Of a stretch of 64,000 bases of DNA, positions 9,901 to 21,804 are shown in pieces. The notes beneath the pieces were generated by a model. The model worked only from the letters and a program-made list of their open reading frames with translations. It searched no databases and had not been told where the DNA came from. How positions within the stretch are numbered: the first letter of the stretch is position 1; every line of letters starts with the position of its first letter. The translations under genes and the position numbers were made by a program. The stretch is from positions 34,714,795-34,778,794 of the forward strand of contig JAKSZT010054334.1 in assembly GCA_026826555.1 (NCBI GenBank), given 5' to 3'. The DNA comes from Tolypeutes matacus. Lineage: Eukaryota > Chordata > Mammalia > Cingulata > Chlamyphoridae.

Positions 9901-10778
9901 ATACCAAGGCCTTCTGTATTTCCGTGTTCAGCATCACCTCTGAATTTATAATACCTAGCCTCTCCCATATCACAATGTCAGTAAATATCAAACACCGATG
10001 TGCTTTACAGCTTTCTCAGTATTTAACTGAAAATACACCAGATCTACTTAACTGAGTGTGGGTCTTGTACTTATTTTCCCCTAAGATTTTTAAAGAGCTC
10101 AAAGTTGTGCTAATGCACAGCTCTAAGTGGCATTTTGTTTGTTTGTTTATTATTTAAAATTGGAGGGGGGGAAACCTACACATTGTCACCCGAATATAAA
10201 TAAGCAGCATTTACTGGGAGTCTCCTACAGAGGGCACCTTCACCTTGTTGGAAACCAAACTGCAAGAGAAACTCAGTGGTTAACCAGAAAAATAACTAAA
10301 CCCTAAAGGCAGGAGTAAGTCCCTGTTTGCTTTTTCTAACCAGTTTTCTTCTCTATGCTATCTTTGTTACCTTATGTTTAATAGAAAATAACTGGCACAC
10401 TGTTAGAATCACTCATAGAAACAGGCCAGTAGCACTTACTTATCATTATGTTCAGTTTGCTTGCGGGTGTACTGGAGACAGCTGTTCATATTGCCTAAGA
10501 GACGATATGAAAGGAAGAGAAGGGCAAGTTTTGAGCTGCCTTTTTGCAACAATGTCCTTTATAAAACAAAGGGTATTTTTAAAGCATTGCATAAAAAACA
10601 AAGACGGATAAAGTCAAATGTTTACATAATAAATATTTCCTGTATAGTTATGATTAATACTTTTTAGACTAAAATTACTTAAATGGAAACAAAAAGTATA
10701 TATTTTTGGATACCAAAAATACCAGGAGTAATAGACTATAAATCTAGAGAAAATAATTGCTATTTAGAAAATTGTGAC
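9901..10778. other. Unassigned intergenic sequence
   Basis: AT-rich, with a short TTTG repeat near 10134-10148 and a G-run at 10164-10170. No gene or repeat family was recognised. Confidence 0.5.
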
Positions 10779-11256
10779 AAAAAGACATGTGTGGGGGAGT
10801 GGATGTGGTTCAAATGGTTGGGCGTCCATCTGCCATATGGAGGGACATGGGTTCGATCCCCGGGACCTCCTGGTAAAGTAAAAAAAATATATATAGAAGG
10901 CGCATGGGCTGCCAGGCTCTGTGTGCCAGTGAGCCCCCAGGCCCTGGGAACCATCCAGCAAGATGATGACGTAACAGGAGAAAGATGCAGGGGAGAGACA
11001 AGGCGAGATGCTCTGAAAGCTCCGGAAACCAGGAACCGAGGTGGCGCAGGCGGCAGAACATGTCTCTCCTACATCAGAGGTCTCCAGGATCGAATCCTGG
11101 TGAAGACTGGAGGAGGAGGATGAGAAGAGATGGCAGGAAACAGACCAGAGAATTGCCCAGCAAATGGACACAAAAACAGCAAATGGGGAAGGAGGGGTTT
11201 AAAATGGATAAAGTAAATAAATAAATCTTAAAAAAAAAAAAAAAAAAGACGTGTGA
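10779..11256 (+). mobile_element. Dimeric DAS-SINE with well-preserved tRNA-like boxes
   Basis: The first head at about 10795 reads 'gtggatgtggttcaaatggt' and carries an intact B-box 'gggttcgatccccgg' near 10849. The second head at about 11035 ('accgaggtggcgcaggcggc') has its own B-box-like 'ggatcgaatcctgg' near 11087. The tail is 'aaataaataaatctta' then A18. The flanking sequence 'aaaaagacatgtg' at 10779-10791 is repeated as 'aaaaagacgtgtg' at about 11244-11256 (one mismatch). It is younger than the copies at 1448 and 4791, judged by the surviving CpGs and a long A-tail. Confidence 0.92.
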
Positions 11257-13464
11257 GGGTGTGTGTGTGCATGCACACATGTGTATAAAAATTCCTTGAA
11301 ACCGTTTCTGTGTAGCTAATCTTACAAAAAGATATTTATCATATTATCAAAGTGCACAGGTTGAATATTTTCATAGAAAATATTCTTTTTAAAAATGTTC
11401 GGCATAAAATAGGTGTCATATATATCTAAAGGACTTAAAATTATAGCATTACTTTGATGTTGGTTTTTAAATATCATGTTTTTAATATTTGCATCCATAA
11501 ATACAATGTGTGTAAACAACAACTGGCATGTTGTTTACTTTAGACCATTCCTACTTAGAAGGCTTCTTTTGGAAATTCAACAAGTAGCAGTCGAATTTAT
11601 AAGAAGAAATTCGGGCTAAGAAAACTCATCAAGAAGCTGAGGATATTTTTTTCTGAATATTACAGATGAATGAAAGATACAAGATATAACTTTCTCTTTT
11701 TAAATGGCATGAATACCGTTTGTTAAGTTGGTCTTTGTGCTACCTAATGCCTGTTACATTCACAATGAAGCTTATCAATCATAGATTGTTAATTCTGTAT
11801 TGTTCCATCTTATATTCTATGCTTAGAAGTAAATAAACTTCTGATTGCTACTATGGCATCTAGCATTTGGGAACTTTTTTTGCTTTAAATTCTGGTTGAA
11901 TGATAAATAAATAAAAATGCATTTTTGCTATTAAAATTAGTTGGAATTTATGTCTTCTTTACTGCTTTATTCAGTCAAGGCCTAAAACTTTCTATTAGTT
12001 ATGATTATTATGATTACTAGTTACTATTAGGGCCAAAATGTTCAGACTCTTCTTTCTTGGAAATTTTAATTCTTCTTTAGTAATGACAATGTTTAATTTG
12101 TCAATCAAATCATCTAGCATAAAACCTAGCAAAGAACTGCCTGGTAAACATGTACCTAAAGTTATAATTCTGTTATCAATGTGTTTACAAATCAGTTACA
12201 TTATTTGGGGAGGGGGCTCATTTTCATGTTCAGCTAAATTGATTGTCTTGTCCCTAAAAAGACCTAAAAAGGCCCCAATCCACCTGCCGGGGCATTCAGG
12301 CCTCATTGTTGACATTTCCTGGCGTTCAGGGGTTTCTCCCACTTTGTTGCATTCCAGAGCTGGAGGCGCTTCTTTGAAGACCTAAGGCCATTCAAGTCTT
12401 CCCTACTTTGCAGCTTCACTCTAAAAGGAGAGTAAATGAAAAAGCCACGCAGTTCAGACAATTTAAATAGGGCAGCAGGAGGGCATGCTATTGCTCTGTT
12501 AGGAATAGCTGTGAGTGATTCCTGAATCATGTCCTGGGAAAGAAGTAGAAAGCGACCTTTCTTGAAATCTGGATAAATCCAGATCTCAGAAAGAGCATGG
12601 ATAGTCCCCTAAGGAAAAGCACACCAAGGCTGGTGAGAGACTGCAGAAAAGTAATGTGTTTGCACAATCAACTGCTAATTTTGCAGACCACTTCATAACG
12701 TGGCTTGTACTGGTGGATGCTGCCATTTTGTAACTAAAGGAAACCAAGGTAGTCACAAAATCAAAGAATCCCAGGGGTTTTGCAGTTTTGACTAAATTTT
12801 TGACATCACATACTCGTTATTTTTTCTCCTTCAGAGATCTTGTCTTCACAATAACGATATTTCCCATTTGTTGTTGTTGTTTTTTCACTATTCTCTATAC
12901 CCATCATGCTGCATTGGGGCATATGAGCAATCACATCTAAGCAACCACTGAGAAACACTGGCAGCTCTATCAGAGCATATAGAGATTTGTTTGTTAAACA
13001 GTGATAGAAACAGGAAGAGAGCACAAGTCTAAATCAAACTGGGTCTTTAATTGTTCATTTCCCTTATACATGTAATAAAGTAATCTGCTTACCCCAAAAA
13101 GATCTCCTTTGTGGATAGTTGGGGGAAAAAATCAGTGAAAACTTGAGCCCAATTCCTGAATTAAGCATCAGCTAACTAACTGTGAGCAAAAAGGGAAGTT
13201 CTCATACTTAACTAATCCTCCATTTCCTCTTCTACAAGATCAGGGGTAAATCTAGTGTACTGGTAGAATGAGGTTGCCCGCAGCTCTATGCTGGGAATTT
13301 TCCTGAATTTGCTTCTGAGTTCAAAGGAAGGGATCTGAGAACCATTTGTGACATGTGCCATGGCGATTGGATGAGGAAATGGCAGCACTGGATAGGGACA
13401 TTGGATAGGGAAATGCAATCCTAGGATTAGATAACCTTCCAGGCTCTCCCAATGCAAAATTCCA
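11257..13464. other. Unassigned intergenic sequence
   Basis: AT-rich, with an alternating purine-pyrimidine (GT/CA) stretch at 11260-11284. ORFs up to 115 codons occur but show no domain or codon bias and are not believable genes. No repeat family was recognised. Confidence 0.5.
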
Positions 13465-13600
13465 ATGATGTCATGATAATAAGAATCAATTGAGATAATG
13501 TATATGAAAGTCAGATCCAAATAAATGTCTTTTTTATTGTTGTGTCTACCACAACCAGCATAGTTTCTAGTACACAAAATAAGTGTGCTTTATATAACAA
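13465..13600 (-). repeat. Probable MIR SINE remnant
   Basis: The + strand shows 'gataataagaatcaattgag', 'ataatgtatatgaaag', then after a gap 'agcatagtttctagtacaca' and 'aaataagtg'. This resembles the reverse complement of the MIR core with a small insertion near 13530-13558. Confidence 0.5.
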
Positions 13601-14084
13601 AGAATGTTATGTACATGGAATTGGGAGTGATGACGGTGTTAAAATAAAAACTATACAAATCATTACACACTCTCTGCTTACTCACATTTTGGTGGTAGAA
13701 TTTCATACATGAAACTGTTGTTCATCATCATCCACAGCAGCACTTTCAGGGTGTACTCTCATTTATATTTTCAGTCTTGGTGAAGACTTACCAACTACTT
13801 TCCAGATGATTGGAAAAGAAGGTTCTTTCTGTGTGGGTCCCAAATACAAACCTTAGTTACAGGTCTAAGGTTCCTTTTCCAGGTATTTAAAACCCCTCTT
13901 ATTAGCATCCCTGGATTTTTGCTTCAAAAGTTCTCTAAATTAGTTTCATATGAGGGCAAAAATGAATATATCTAAAATTTGGTTACTCTTCAATATCTCA
14001 GTCTGAATGAAATAAGATATGATTTGGGAAATGAGTAGTGTATACATTTGGAGGCAATGGAAATGGGTGGCATACTTTTAATTA
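13601..14084. other. Unassigned intergenic sequence
   Basis: AT-rich; nothing recognised. Confidence 0.5.
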
Positions 14085-14165
14085 CACCAATTGACATTTA
14101 CTGAGCCCCCAGCAAGTGCAAAGCATTATACTAGATATCTGAGTGCAATAGAAATGAACCAAAGA
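14085..14165 (+). repeat. MIR-like SINE fragment
   Basis: The run 'gacatttactgagcccccag' followed by 'gtgcaaagcattatactaga' matches the 5' part of the MIR consensus. It is truncated after about 80 bp. Confidence 0.5.
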
Positions 14166-14224
14166 GAAACATATCAACAAGTGTAAAAGCATAAGACAGT
14201 TGTCTTAACCACTGGAAAACAGGG

Positions 14225-15705
14225 TAAATACTATTACTATACCTATTAGACTGGCAACTATTTTAAAAAAACAGAGAACTACAAGTGCTGGAGAGGATGT
14301 GGAGAAAATGGAACACTCATCCACTGCTGGTGGGAATATAGAATGGTGCAGCCATTGTGGAGGATGGTTTGGAGGTTGCTCAGGAAGCTAATTATAGAAC
14401 TGCCATATGATTCAGCAGTCCCACTGCTGGGTATATACCCTGAAGAATTGAAAGCAGGGACACAAACAGATGTTCAAAGTGGCATTAGTCACTATTGCTA
14501 AAAGTTGGAAGCAACCCAAGTGTCCACCAACAGATGAATGGATAAGCAATATACAATGGAATATTACTCAGATGTTAGAAGGAATAAAATATTGTCACAT
14601 GGAACCACACAGATGAACCTTGAAGAGCTTATGTTGCATGAAGTAAGCCAGTCACTAAAGGACAAATATTACATGACCTCACTGATATGACATAAGCACA
14701 CTGAGCAGACTCACAGATCTTGAGCCTGGAAAATAGGTTATCAGAAGACAGGGAGTAGAGGGTGGTGAGCAGAATCTCAATATGGGCAAAATCTATGATA
14801 AGGTGAAAGGGGGTGGTTTGGCAGTGGATGCAGGTATTAGTGGTGCAGGGATGTAAGTGGGGTCAATGGGGCTGGAATGTGAGGGTGAGAAGCCCAGGGA
14901 TTGGGTTGGACTCTCCATGGAACTAGGGGGAGGGCTGTAGGGAGGACCGTGTAAATTCTGGGGACTTGTAGGTCTGTGTTTATAAATAAATGGTGGAATA
15001 TTCTCTTAGCAAACACAGCAGGGGAGAGTTGTTGGTGCAGGGCATCAGGGGTAGGGGAATATGTGGGAAAAGGCAGACCTGGGGCATGCTTCTATGGACT
15101 ATGAAAGTGTTGATCCTATCATAGAGTGTTATCGCAGTGAGTGAAGACTCACACAATAAACAAGAAAATAATAAACTCCCATCTGGGGGAGTCCTGCTAC
15201 ATTCTCAAAAAGAGGCGTAAGAATCTCTTGAGAACATAGGCAGTGCCTAATAAAAGAAGACAGACCACTATGTCAAGCCCTCAATATGAATCCATCTAAC
15301 TATGAAACTTATTCTTCAAAAATTGCAACCTACTGGTTACCATGTGTTCCAAGGGGAGGGGGAGGGAAGATTGGATGGAGCATGGGACATTTTTTAGGGC
15401 ACTGAAATTGTTCTGAAGATTTTGCAAAAACAGATATAGGCCATTATACATTATGTTAGAACATATAAAAGAATATGGTACAGAATGTGAACCATAATGT
15501 AAACCATTGACCATGGTTAGTGGCAATGCTTCAATATTTATTCATCAGTTGTAACAAATGTACCTTACTCGTGTAAGATGTTATCAATAGGGGACAATGT
15601 GAGAGGGGGAGGCAGTGAGTGGGGGTTTAGGAACCCCCTAAATTTTCTATGTACTTATCTGTTACCTAAAGCTTCTTTGAAACCAAAGTGAAAAAAAAAA
15701 AAATT
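14225..15705 (+). repeat. 5'-truncated L1 LINE: end of ORF2, long 3' UTR and poly-A
   Basis: The start resembles the classic late-ORF2 text: 'acaagtgctggagaggatgt' at 14282, 'cactgctggtgggaatatag' near 14322, 'cactgctgggtatataccct' near 14422, 'atggataagcaatatacaat' and 'atggaatattactcag'. A G-rich 3' UTR of about 1 kb follows, with 'ggggacaatgtgagaggggg' near 15591, ending in A13 at 15689. It is on the + strand and has no intact ORF. The 3' UTR is related to the minus-strand copies at 9435 and 62953. Confidence 0.92.
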
Positions 15706-17519
15706 ATTACAACACACAGGATAAAGCAGCAAAGTCCCCTGTACATGCTGAATCTTGAGCCAATCAGTAAGTTACAAATTCTGATTTATATAGGAAATAT
15801 AATCATTTTCTTTAGTTCGTTTTCCAAATACCGAAGAGTGGATCATGGGGATCATCATAGCATATGCTGGATATGTGAGAGAACTGAGCTGTGATTCAAA
15901 GATTAAGACTTTAAAGCACATTGAGAAAGCATGTGCCTGATGATGATAGTGTTCTAACCTTCCTCCAATGCTAGTATACTCAGAGAACCTGTACTTTGTT
16001 TATATTAAGTGGGAAAAAAGAGACCAGTGAAGGATTCTTAGGAAATAGTCTCTTATTTAACACCTCACACATATCCCACAGACTTCTGAAAATCTGAAGG
16101 AGTGAGAAGTCGGTCTGGGGAAATATATTCAAGTAAATCCTATTCAAGTGAAAAATTAACAATGGCTGGAATAGGCATTATTAGCAAAGGGTTGTATGAT
16201 TATTTGCACTGAGTTTTTAAAACAGCTAATTTCCAAGTTTAAAACGAGCCAAGTGCATTCTCAGAGCCATTGTGTTCATCTTTTCCCATTGCATTGCTTA
16301 AAACTACACCTTTGTTTCAAGATTTAACCTTTGCTAAAGCATAAGGCTGAGACACAATCACAACAAAACACCTCCCCCTTAAACTAGTACTTGAAGGCCC
16401 TGTTAAATCAAAAGAAAAATTCTTTCACTCCTCCCCAGTCCCACAGCCCTCAGGATTTTAAATGGTAATGATCAGTTCATTTGAGAAAATGGCATTTTAG
16501 TGCTTCCCTTCACAAGCTCTTAAGGCGTATAAGGTGTCTCTTTCTCAGTGATGTGTACCTCCTTTTCTTTTCTAGCATTACTGGAACTGACCTGGCATGG
16601 ATCACTGGGTGAGCAGGCAATCTTAAACACTTCTCGTATAAATTACTGGTTCCTTTCCAAGTGCAATTGCTTACAGGGTAATACACCATTTTACAACTCT
16701 GATAGCAAAGTGTCTTCATTCTACTGGGTTCTACATGCCCTTCCTCCCACCCAGCACTTACCACCTCCTCCAGAAAACGAACAGACAAAGACAAAAAGAC
16801 TGATGGAGATGTGAACCTCAGAAATGTACAATTTGGTTCCACCTCGAGTATGTACATAGTGGGCAATTTGGGATCCTTTGGTTCCCCTGTTTGCTTCTTT
16901 TACCCTTCTCAAATCCTACTTTAAAAGCCATGAATATAAAAAGAATCAAAACACACTGCACATATGTAGACACTATAAAAGGGAAAGCAGCAATAAATGT
17001 GGACATCTACTAAAACGTATATTTTCCCCAGAAAATAAAATATTGCTCACATTTTAGGATCCACATGTATTCAGTAGAAATGATATAACATGCTCCCATG
17101 CAAATGAGGCTTACCATTAAATGAACACTTTCAGATCTACTGGATACTATTGATGGCCACATTTTCAAACCAATGTCTTTTTTCCCATGAACTCTAACTA
17201 CAAGGTGTGTTTTTACTGACAGTTGACTCAGATCAGAGCATGCAGTATTGTATTTCAGGTAGTGGCTCTGTAAAACCCTGCAACTTTCTTTGAAGTTAAA
17301 CAGTGTCAATCTGTTTCCATGTCTGAATAACTCTTAGAAGAGCCTGCCTGACCCAAGTCAACCCACTGAAACATACTATTTCCCCATAATTGATGTTCCA
17401 AATGAATGTCCTTTCATAATAAAATGTGCTGGAAAACAAAACAGCTTTGCATCCGGCACAAGTTGAATCATAATTAAATTTTATTTTATCCCATTGAGGC
17501 ACGCTAAATGTTGAGCAAA
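15706..17519. other. Intergenic, no transposon recognised
   Basis: This begins a long stretch with no recognisable SINE, LINE or LTR. It is moderately AT-rich. No gene is visible; the ORFs here (up to 118 codons) lack any domain or codon signature. Confidence 0.45.
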
Positions 17520-17810
17520 ATATAATTTTAAGTAATTTGTTTGTATTCTTATCTGTAGGAGTTGGAAATTAACAGCGTTGCTAGTTTGCGTTTACTGTTA
17601 AGCCTGGAGAGCAGTGAGATTGCTTTGCAAACATTACAGTTATTATGTCTGCAGTTGGTACTCTTTGTATAAATTATTGATCAGCCAGCTTATTTTTCTT
17701 TCTGCTTAATGGATATTATAGCATAGCCGTTTACAACGCTATAGTTAAGGTTGTGTCAGCACTTCCATTATAATAAACCCTCTGTTACAGGGGTTTATAA
17801 CTTGTTGTAA
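17520..17810. promoter_or_regulatory. Candidate conserved non-coding element upstream of DACH1
   Basis: Unique, non-repeat sequence of varied composition, with retained CpGs ('taacagcgttgctagtttgc', 'tagccgtttacaacgctat') inside AT-rich surroundings. It ends with a near-perfect inverted repeat at 17774-17799 (taaaccctctgt / acaggggttta). DACH1 is known to be flanked by gene deserts that carry long-range enhancers; assigning this segment to that class is inference. Confidence 0.3.
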
Positions 17811-19659
17811 AAATTTGCTCTGGGCTGAAACTTGACATACAAGATCTCAGGCTAGAAGGTGGTAATTGTTGTTCTTTTAACTTTTAAAAAATCTCTTTGT
17901 TCTGAAGGGCAATAAATAAATAAACAGTTTATTCTTTTCTAACAATTCTTGAAATTTCTGACTTCAAATAGAACAATTTATATAGGCTATTTTGTTGGAC
18001 AATGACCTCTTCTTTTATTTAATAAAGCAAAGAGCAAGAACAAGAACAAAGCTAATAAGTTAAAACAAAAACAGCAACCAAAAACAAAGCAGACAGTGAA
18101 TCAATAGAACTTTTATAATCAAGTTTAATACATTTCTCCTAACATTACAAAATTTTACAATAATTTGTTTTAATATTAAACATTCATTTACATTTTTTTC
18201 TCACCCTCACTGCTAACTACACTTAGGAATTCATTTGTCTTGATATTGATCTTCTTTAAGGAAAAAGAGTTTTGGTTATTTAATTTTAAGAGAAAGGAAT
18301 ATGACAATTAGAAAATGTCACATACAAAAAATTAAATGTTATAATATTTACTGGAAAACTTGGGTTTTAAATATGTGCCTGACTTCTTGACCTTACTTAA
18401 ATCCATTCCTCTCACAATGGCCTGCTTTAAGAGATGAAGGGAATTAGTCTCAATTTATATTATTCTTGTTTCTCCTTCCTTTTTCAGTCTAACTAAAATT
18501 ATCTTACTGTGTGTGTTTTTTTTAAATTGGATATTTGGTTGTGCACCCCTTAATACCAACTCACAGATGAAATTAAGGACACTTACACAAGAACTAGTAA
18601 TATGAAAGTATAACTAAACTGTCACGGAGAGTTGACTACTTGTCATGGAAATGGTGCAGTTTGGAGTAAAATAAAATTATATGATGACTTTTTTTTTTTT
18701 TTTTTTTTTTGTTACTATTCCTGTCACTATTCTCCCTCCTTCAACATGAGCTTAGAGGTTTTTAAAACTATGCTTAAAGTGCTCTCTGCCATATTTCACC
18801 TTCCTTCTGAACCAGTAGACAGGGGGTGGGGTAGAAGGTCAGGAAGGGAGGACCCATGGTGCCAAATTGCACCATTTGTCTTTGGGATCCATGTAAACAT
18901 GAATGTGAATATACAATTGTTATATCAATTCAGTAAGCATATATACACGCCATGCATTTCCATGGTGTAAAACAAATCAGAGTTATTTATAACCATTTTA
19001 ACCACTTCTTTATTAAGCATGGAAGTTTATAATATACAGTTTTAGTGCTTCAAGTTATGCTGTTTTCACCTTCAGCTTCCCACCTTCTATCCTTTGGGTA
19101 ATTCATCACCAAGCTCTCTGTGCTTGATTACAGAATGCATCAGTGCGATAAAAGTCTCAGTTTTTGAGGAAGGCAGGGGTTTGGAAAAGAAAGGGGGAGA
19201 CAATGGATGAGCCATCAAAAGCCAGAAGTTGGAACACTAAGCGAGAGGAGGGCAAAGACTGAAAAGCATAAAAGTAGGAAAGTCTTTGCTTAAGGTAGTT
19301 GAGGTTTATCTGCTGAGTTGATTGGTGAGGCCGTGCATCTGAGTTAAAAAGGCTTGAGAGAGTTACTTGGCATAATTTTTCCATCTTCAATGATTTACTA
19401 CTGAAGTGCAAACATCAATTTTGGACTCTCTCCTGAGAAACGTTTAACAAAGTCAGTGAACTACTGGTACCTTGATATCTTCCTAGATTTGCCAAACTTT
19501 GATAGCTCTTTAATAAACCTATGCCTGAAGCTTATCTCTGTCTTTTTTTTTTTTTTCCTGTTAAGGAAACTGATATATTAGTAAATATGCAGATGTAAAA
19601 ATGATCTTCCTCTTTATTACTCCGTTGTGATATATCTTAGAATTGTTCAGAAGTTCACT
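17811..19659. other. Intergenic, no transposon recognised
   Basis: AT-rich unique sequence with homopolymer T-runs at 18689-18710 and 19541-19557. There is no gene and no repeat family. Confidence 0.45.
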
Positions 19660-20060
19660 CTATTGTTAAAGCTATTTGTGCCGGGTGTGCTAATGCACTC
19701 TTTGATTGAGTGAATTAGCAGTCATAACAATCTGGCAGTCTGGCCATAGAAGTGTGCTCAAATTGATTTGTGTTATGGCTGGACTGGAAAATCTAGTGTT
19801 AGTTGTTTTTTGCCCTGGGGCATTGTTTGTACCAAACCCCACTTTTCATTTAATTTTCCAATACATTTCGAAAGATTGAAATGCTTGTGATCAACATTTG
19901 ATCCAGTTGCATTATTTAAAAAAAAAATTCTGAAAGTAATTTCAGATTCCAAAAAACCTTGCTTTCAATTAGAGTAAACATAATTAGAGTGACGTCGTGC
20001 TCTGAATGGCAAATCTCCCTTTGAATCTATTAAACGTGTTATCTCCTTGTCTTGTCACTG
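19660..20060. promoter_or_regulatory. Candidate conserved non-coding element with CRE-like and homeodomain-like sites
   Basis: Non-repeat sequence containing a near-CRE 'gtgacgtcgtgc' at 19989-20000 directly after 'aattagagt'. Further homeodomain-like cores are 'gaattagcag' near 19711 and 'ataattagag' near 19980. CpGs (cgaaag, acgtcg, aacgtg) survive in an AT-rich setting. It lies 4.6-5 kb 5' of the DACH1 start. The call rests on sequence character, not on an alignment. Confidence 0.3.
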
Positions 20061-21060
20061 AAAGGAATTCAGTATATATCTGGATCTTTATTTTTCTGTG
20101 CATGTTTCTAACAGAACTTGGGGGGAAATTAGGGGAATAAAATTATAATGTACCTTCTTTTATTGTTGTCCTTTCTGTATATCCCCAACCTGTTTCTGTT
20201 TCATTTAATGATATAAGAAGAGAATATGCAAAGCTTTCAGGAAAATTTGAGATAGTCAAGAAATATGTTTAGATATGCATTGCCTTTAAGTTACTTGAAC
20301 ATTCAGTTTTTTACATTCTAGGAAAGATGCATTTTCATTCTCTTTTTTTTAAGTCACACTACCATTTGCTATATTGAGACCTTTAAGATTTAAAGAAATG
20401 ACTTATCCTGGCTTTGTCAATATTTGTATCTTTCTTACAATCTTCTGCTTTGCAGGCATTTACCAGAATTATAATGCAGCATGAATAAACCTAAAAAACG
20501 ACTATTGATTACGGAGAAAGCTTTGGGAAATCATTTAGTCAGTTTCCCCACTTGAGAAATCAGTGAATAAAATAGGTCAATAGATAAGGATGGAATGGAT
20601 GTAATACAGTGCTATACTTGCCTGGGTTATGAAAAGGGTCAACAATAAGTCCCCATAGAATTTGTGATTTTATACTAAATAAAATAAAATGATACTTACC
20701 AAACCCGAACAATAAGTCCACCTTTCTACAGATTTATTTTTCTTTTTCTAACCTTAGTCTTTGAAAGTATGCTTTTATGTTTTACTAATTTCAATAGAAG
20801 CATTTCCTTATCACTGCCCCTTTTAACCAAATAGGATGCCCTTATCATCGGACTAAAGTGCCTGTTGTCATCCAGGTATTCACCGTGACTTTAGCTTCAA
20901 TAGCGACTCTATTTTCTTACTGTCTCCTGCAACCTTACAGCTCTTCTCAAAACTGCATTTCAGACTGCACTGAACTATCCTGTGCCGATTTTTAAGTAAT
21001 ATATGGTGAGACCTGAGACCACTCTGCCTGTTAGTTCCCATTCATACGGATATCGTCTGG
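20061..21060. other. Intergenic, no transposon recognised
   Basis: AT-rich, unique. Nothing was identified apart from scattered TAAT motifs. Confidence 0.45.
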
Positions 21061-21072
21061 GGGAAGAGAGGA

Positions 21073-21100
21073 GGGGAGGAGGGGAGGGGCCAGGAGGGGG
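21073..21100 (+). promoter_or_regulatory. G-quadruplex-forming motif
   Basis: Four runs of at least four G (21073-21076, 21081-21084, 21086-21089, 21096-21100) are separated by loops of 1-6 bases on the + strand. The motif lies about 3.6 kb upstream of the DACH1 start codon, beside a candidate enhancer. Its regulatory role is inferred. Confidence 0.4.
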
Positions 21101-21119
21101 CAGAGGGAGGGAAAAAAAT

Positions 21120-21385
21120 ACCTTCCCTTTACTGGTACAAGCTCGGCTTCAAACGATATCCTAGGAACGAAATTAAAGACTTCTTAATTAGTGCAGCAAT
21201 TAAGCTTTCTTGGTAGCATTTTAATCAGCACAGGCCCTATCAAAGGACAAACAGAACGATTTGCAGGTCTTTGAATTTTAAACAGTCTTATTGATTTCAG
21301 CACAATGCGTCTTCACAAAACACAGGGAGAATTTTCTAATATCAGTTACAGTACTTTGAGTTTTGCTTATGCAAATTGAATGAAT
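21120..21385. promoter_or_regulatory. Candidate enhancer: clustered homeodomain, TCF/SOX-like and octamer motifs
   Basis: Within 200 bp there are 'cttaattag' (21183), 'gcaattaag' (21196), 'tttaatcag' (21220), 'ctatcaaagg' (21237, a TCF/LEF-like core) and a perfect octamer ATGCAAAT (21369-21376). The segment also keeps CpGs (ctcggc, aacgat, gaacga) and contains no repeat. This density is typical of vertebrate developmental enhancers, but the call is inference. Confidence 0.35.
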
Positions 21386-21570
21386 GGTGGGGAAGATGAG
21401 ATGGAGAGAGGACCTGAAGCAACCAGAGATGTAAAATAATAAACAAACAAGACAAAAGCTAAAGATGAAATGGAAAAAGTGAGGATCTGATATCTTTCTT
21501 GAGATGATTTATCTGCTGTTGTTAAATACTGTTTGCCTTGATCATTGGTAACATTTCTCAAAGGAGAAAG

Positions 21571-21597
21571 AGAGAGAGAGTGAAAGTGAGAGAGAGA

Positions 21598-21659
<62 letters not shown>

Positions 21660-21760
21660 GNNNNNNNNNNNNNNNNNNNNNNNNNNNNNNNNNNNNNNNN
21701 NNNNNNNNNNNNNNNNNNNNNNNNNNNNNNNNNNNNNNNNNNNNNNNNNNNNNNNNNNNN

Positions 21761-21800
<40 letters not shown>
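21571..21800. repeat. (GA)n microsatellite spanning an assembly gap
   Basis: GA dinucleotides run from about 21571 to 21656 and resume at 21761-21800. Positions 21661-21760 are exactly 100 N, the usual placeholder for a gap of unknown size. True repeat length is unknown. Confidence 0.97.

Positions 21801-21804
<4 letters not shown>

Noticed and set aside
10683..11171. Open frames of 135-146 codons on both strands
   Set aside because: They are the DAS-SINE at 10792 read through; tRNA-derived sequence has no coding role here.
10792..11243. tRNA genes suggested by intact A- and B-box motifs
   Set aside because: The A- and B-boxes belong to SINE heads with A-rich tails and target duplications. 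A cloverleaf with matching acceptor stems and anticodon was not evident.
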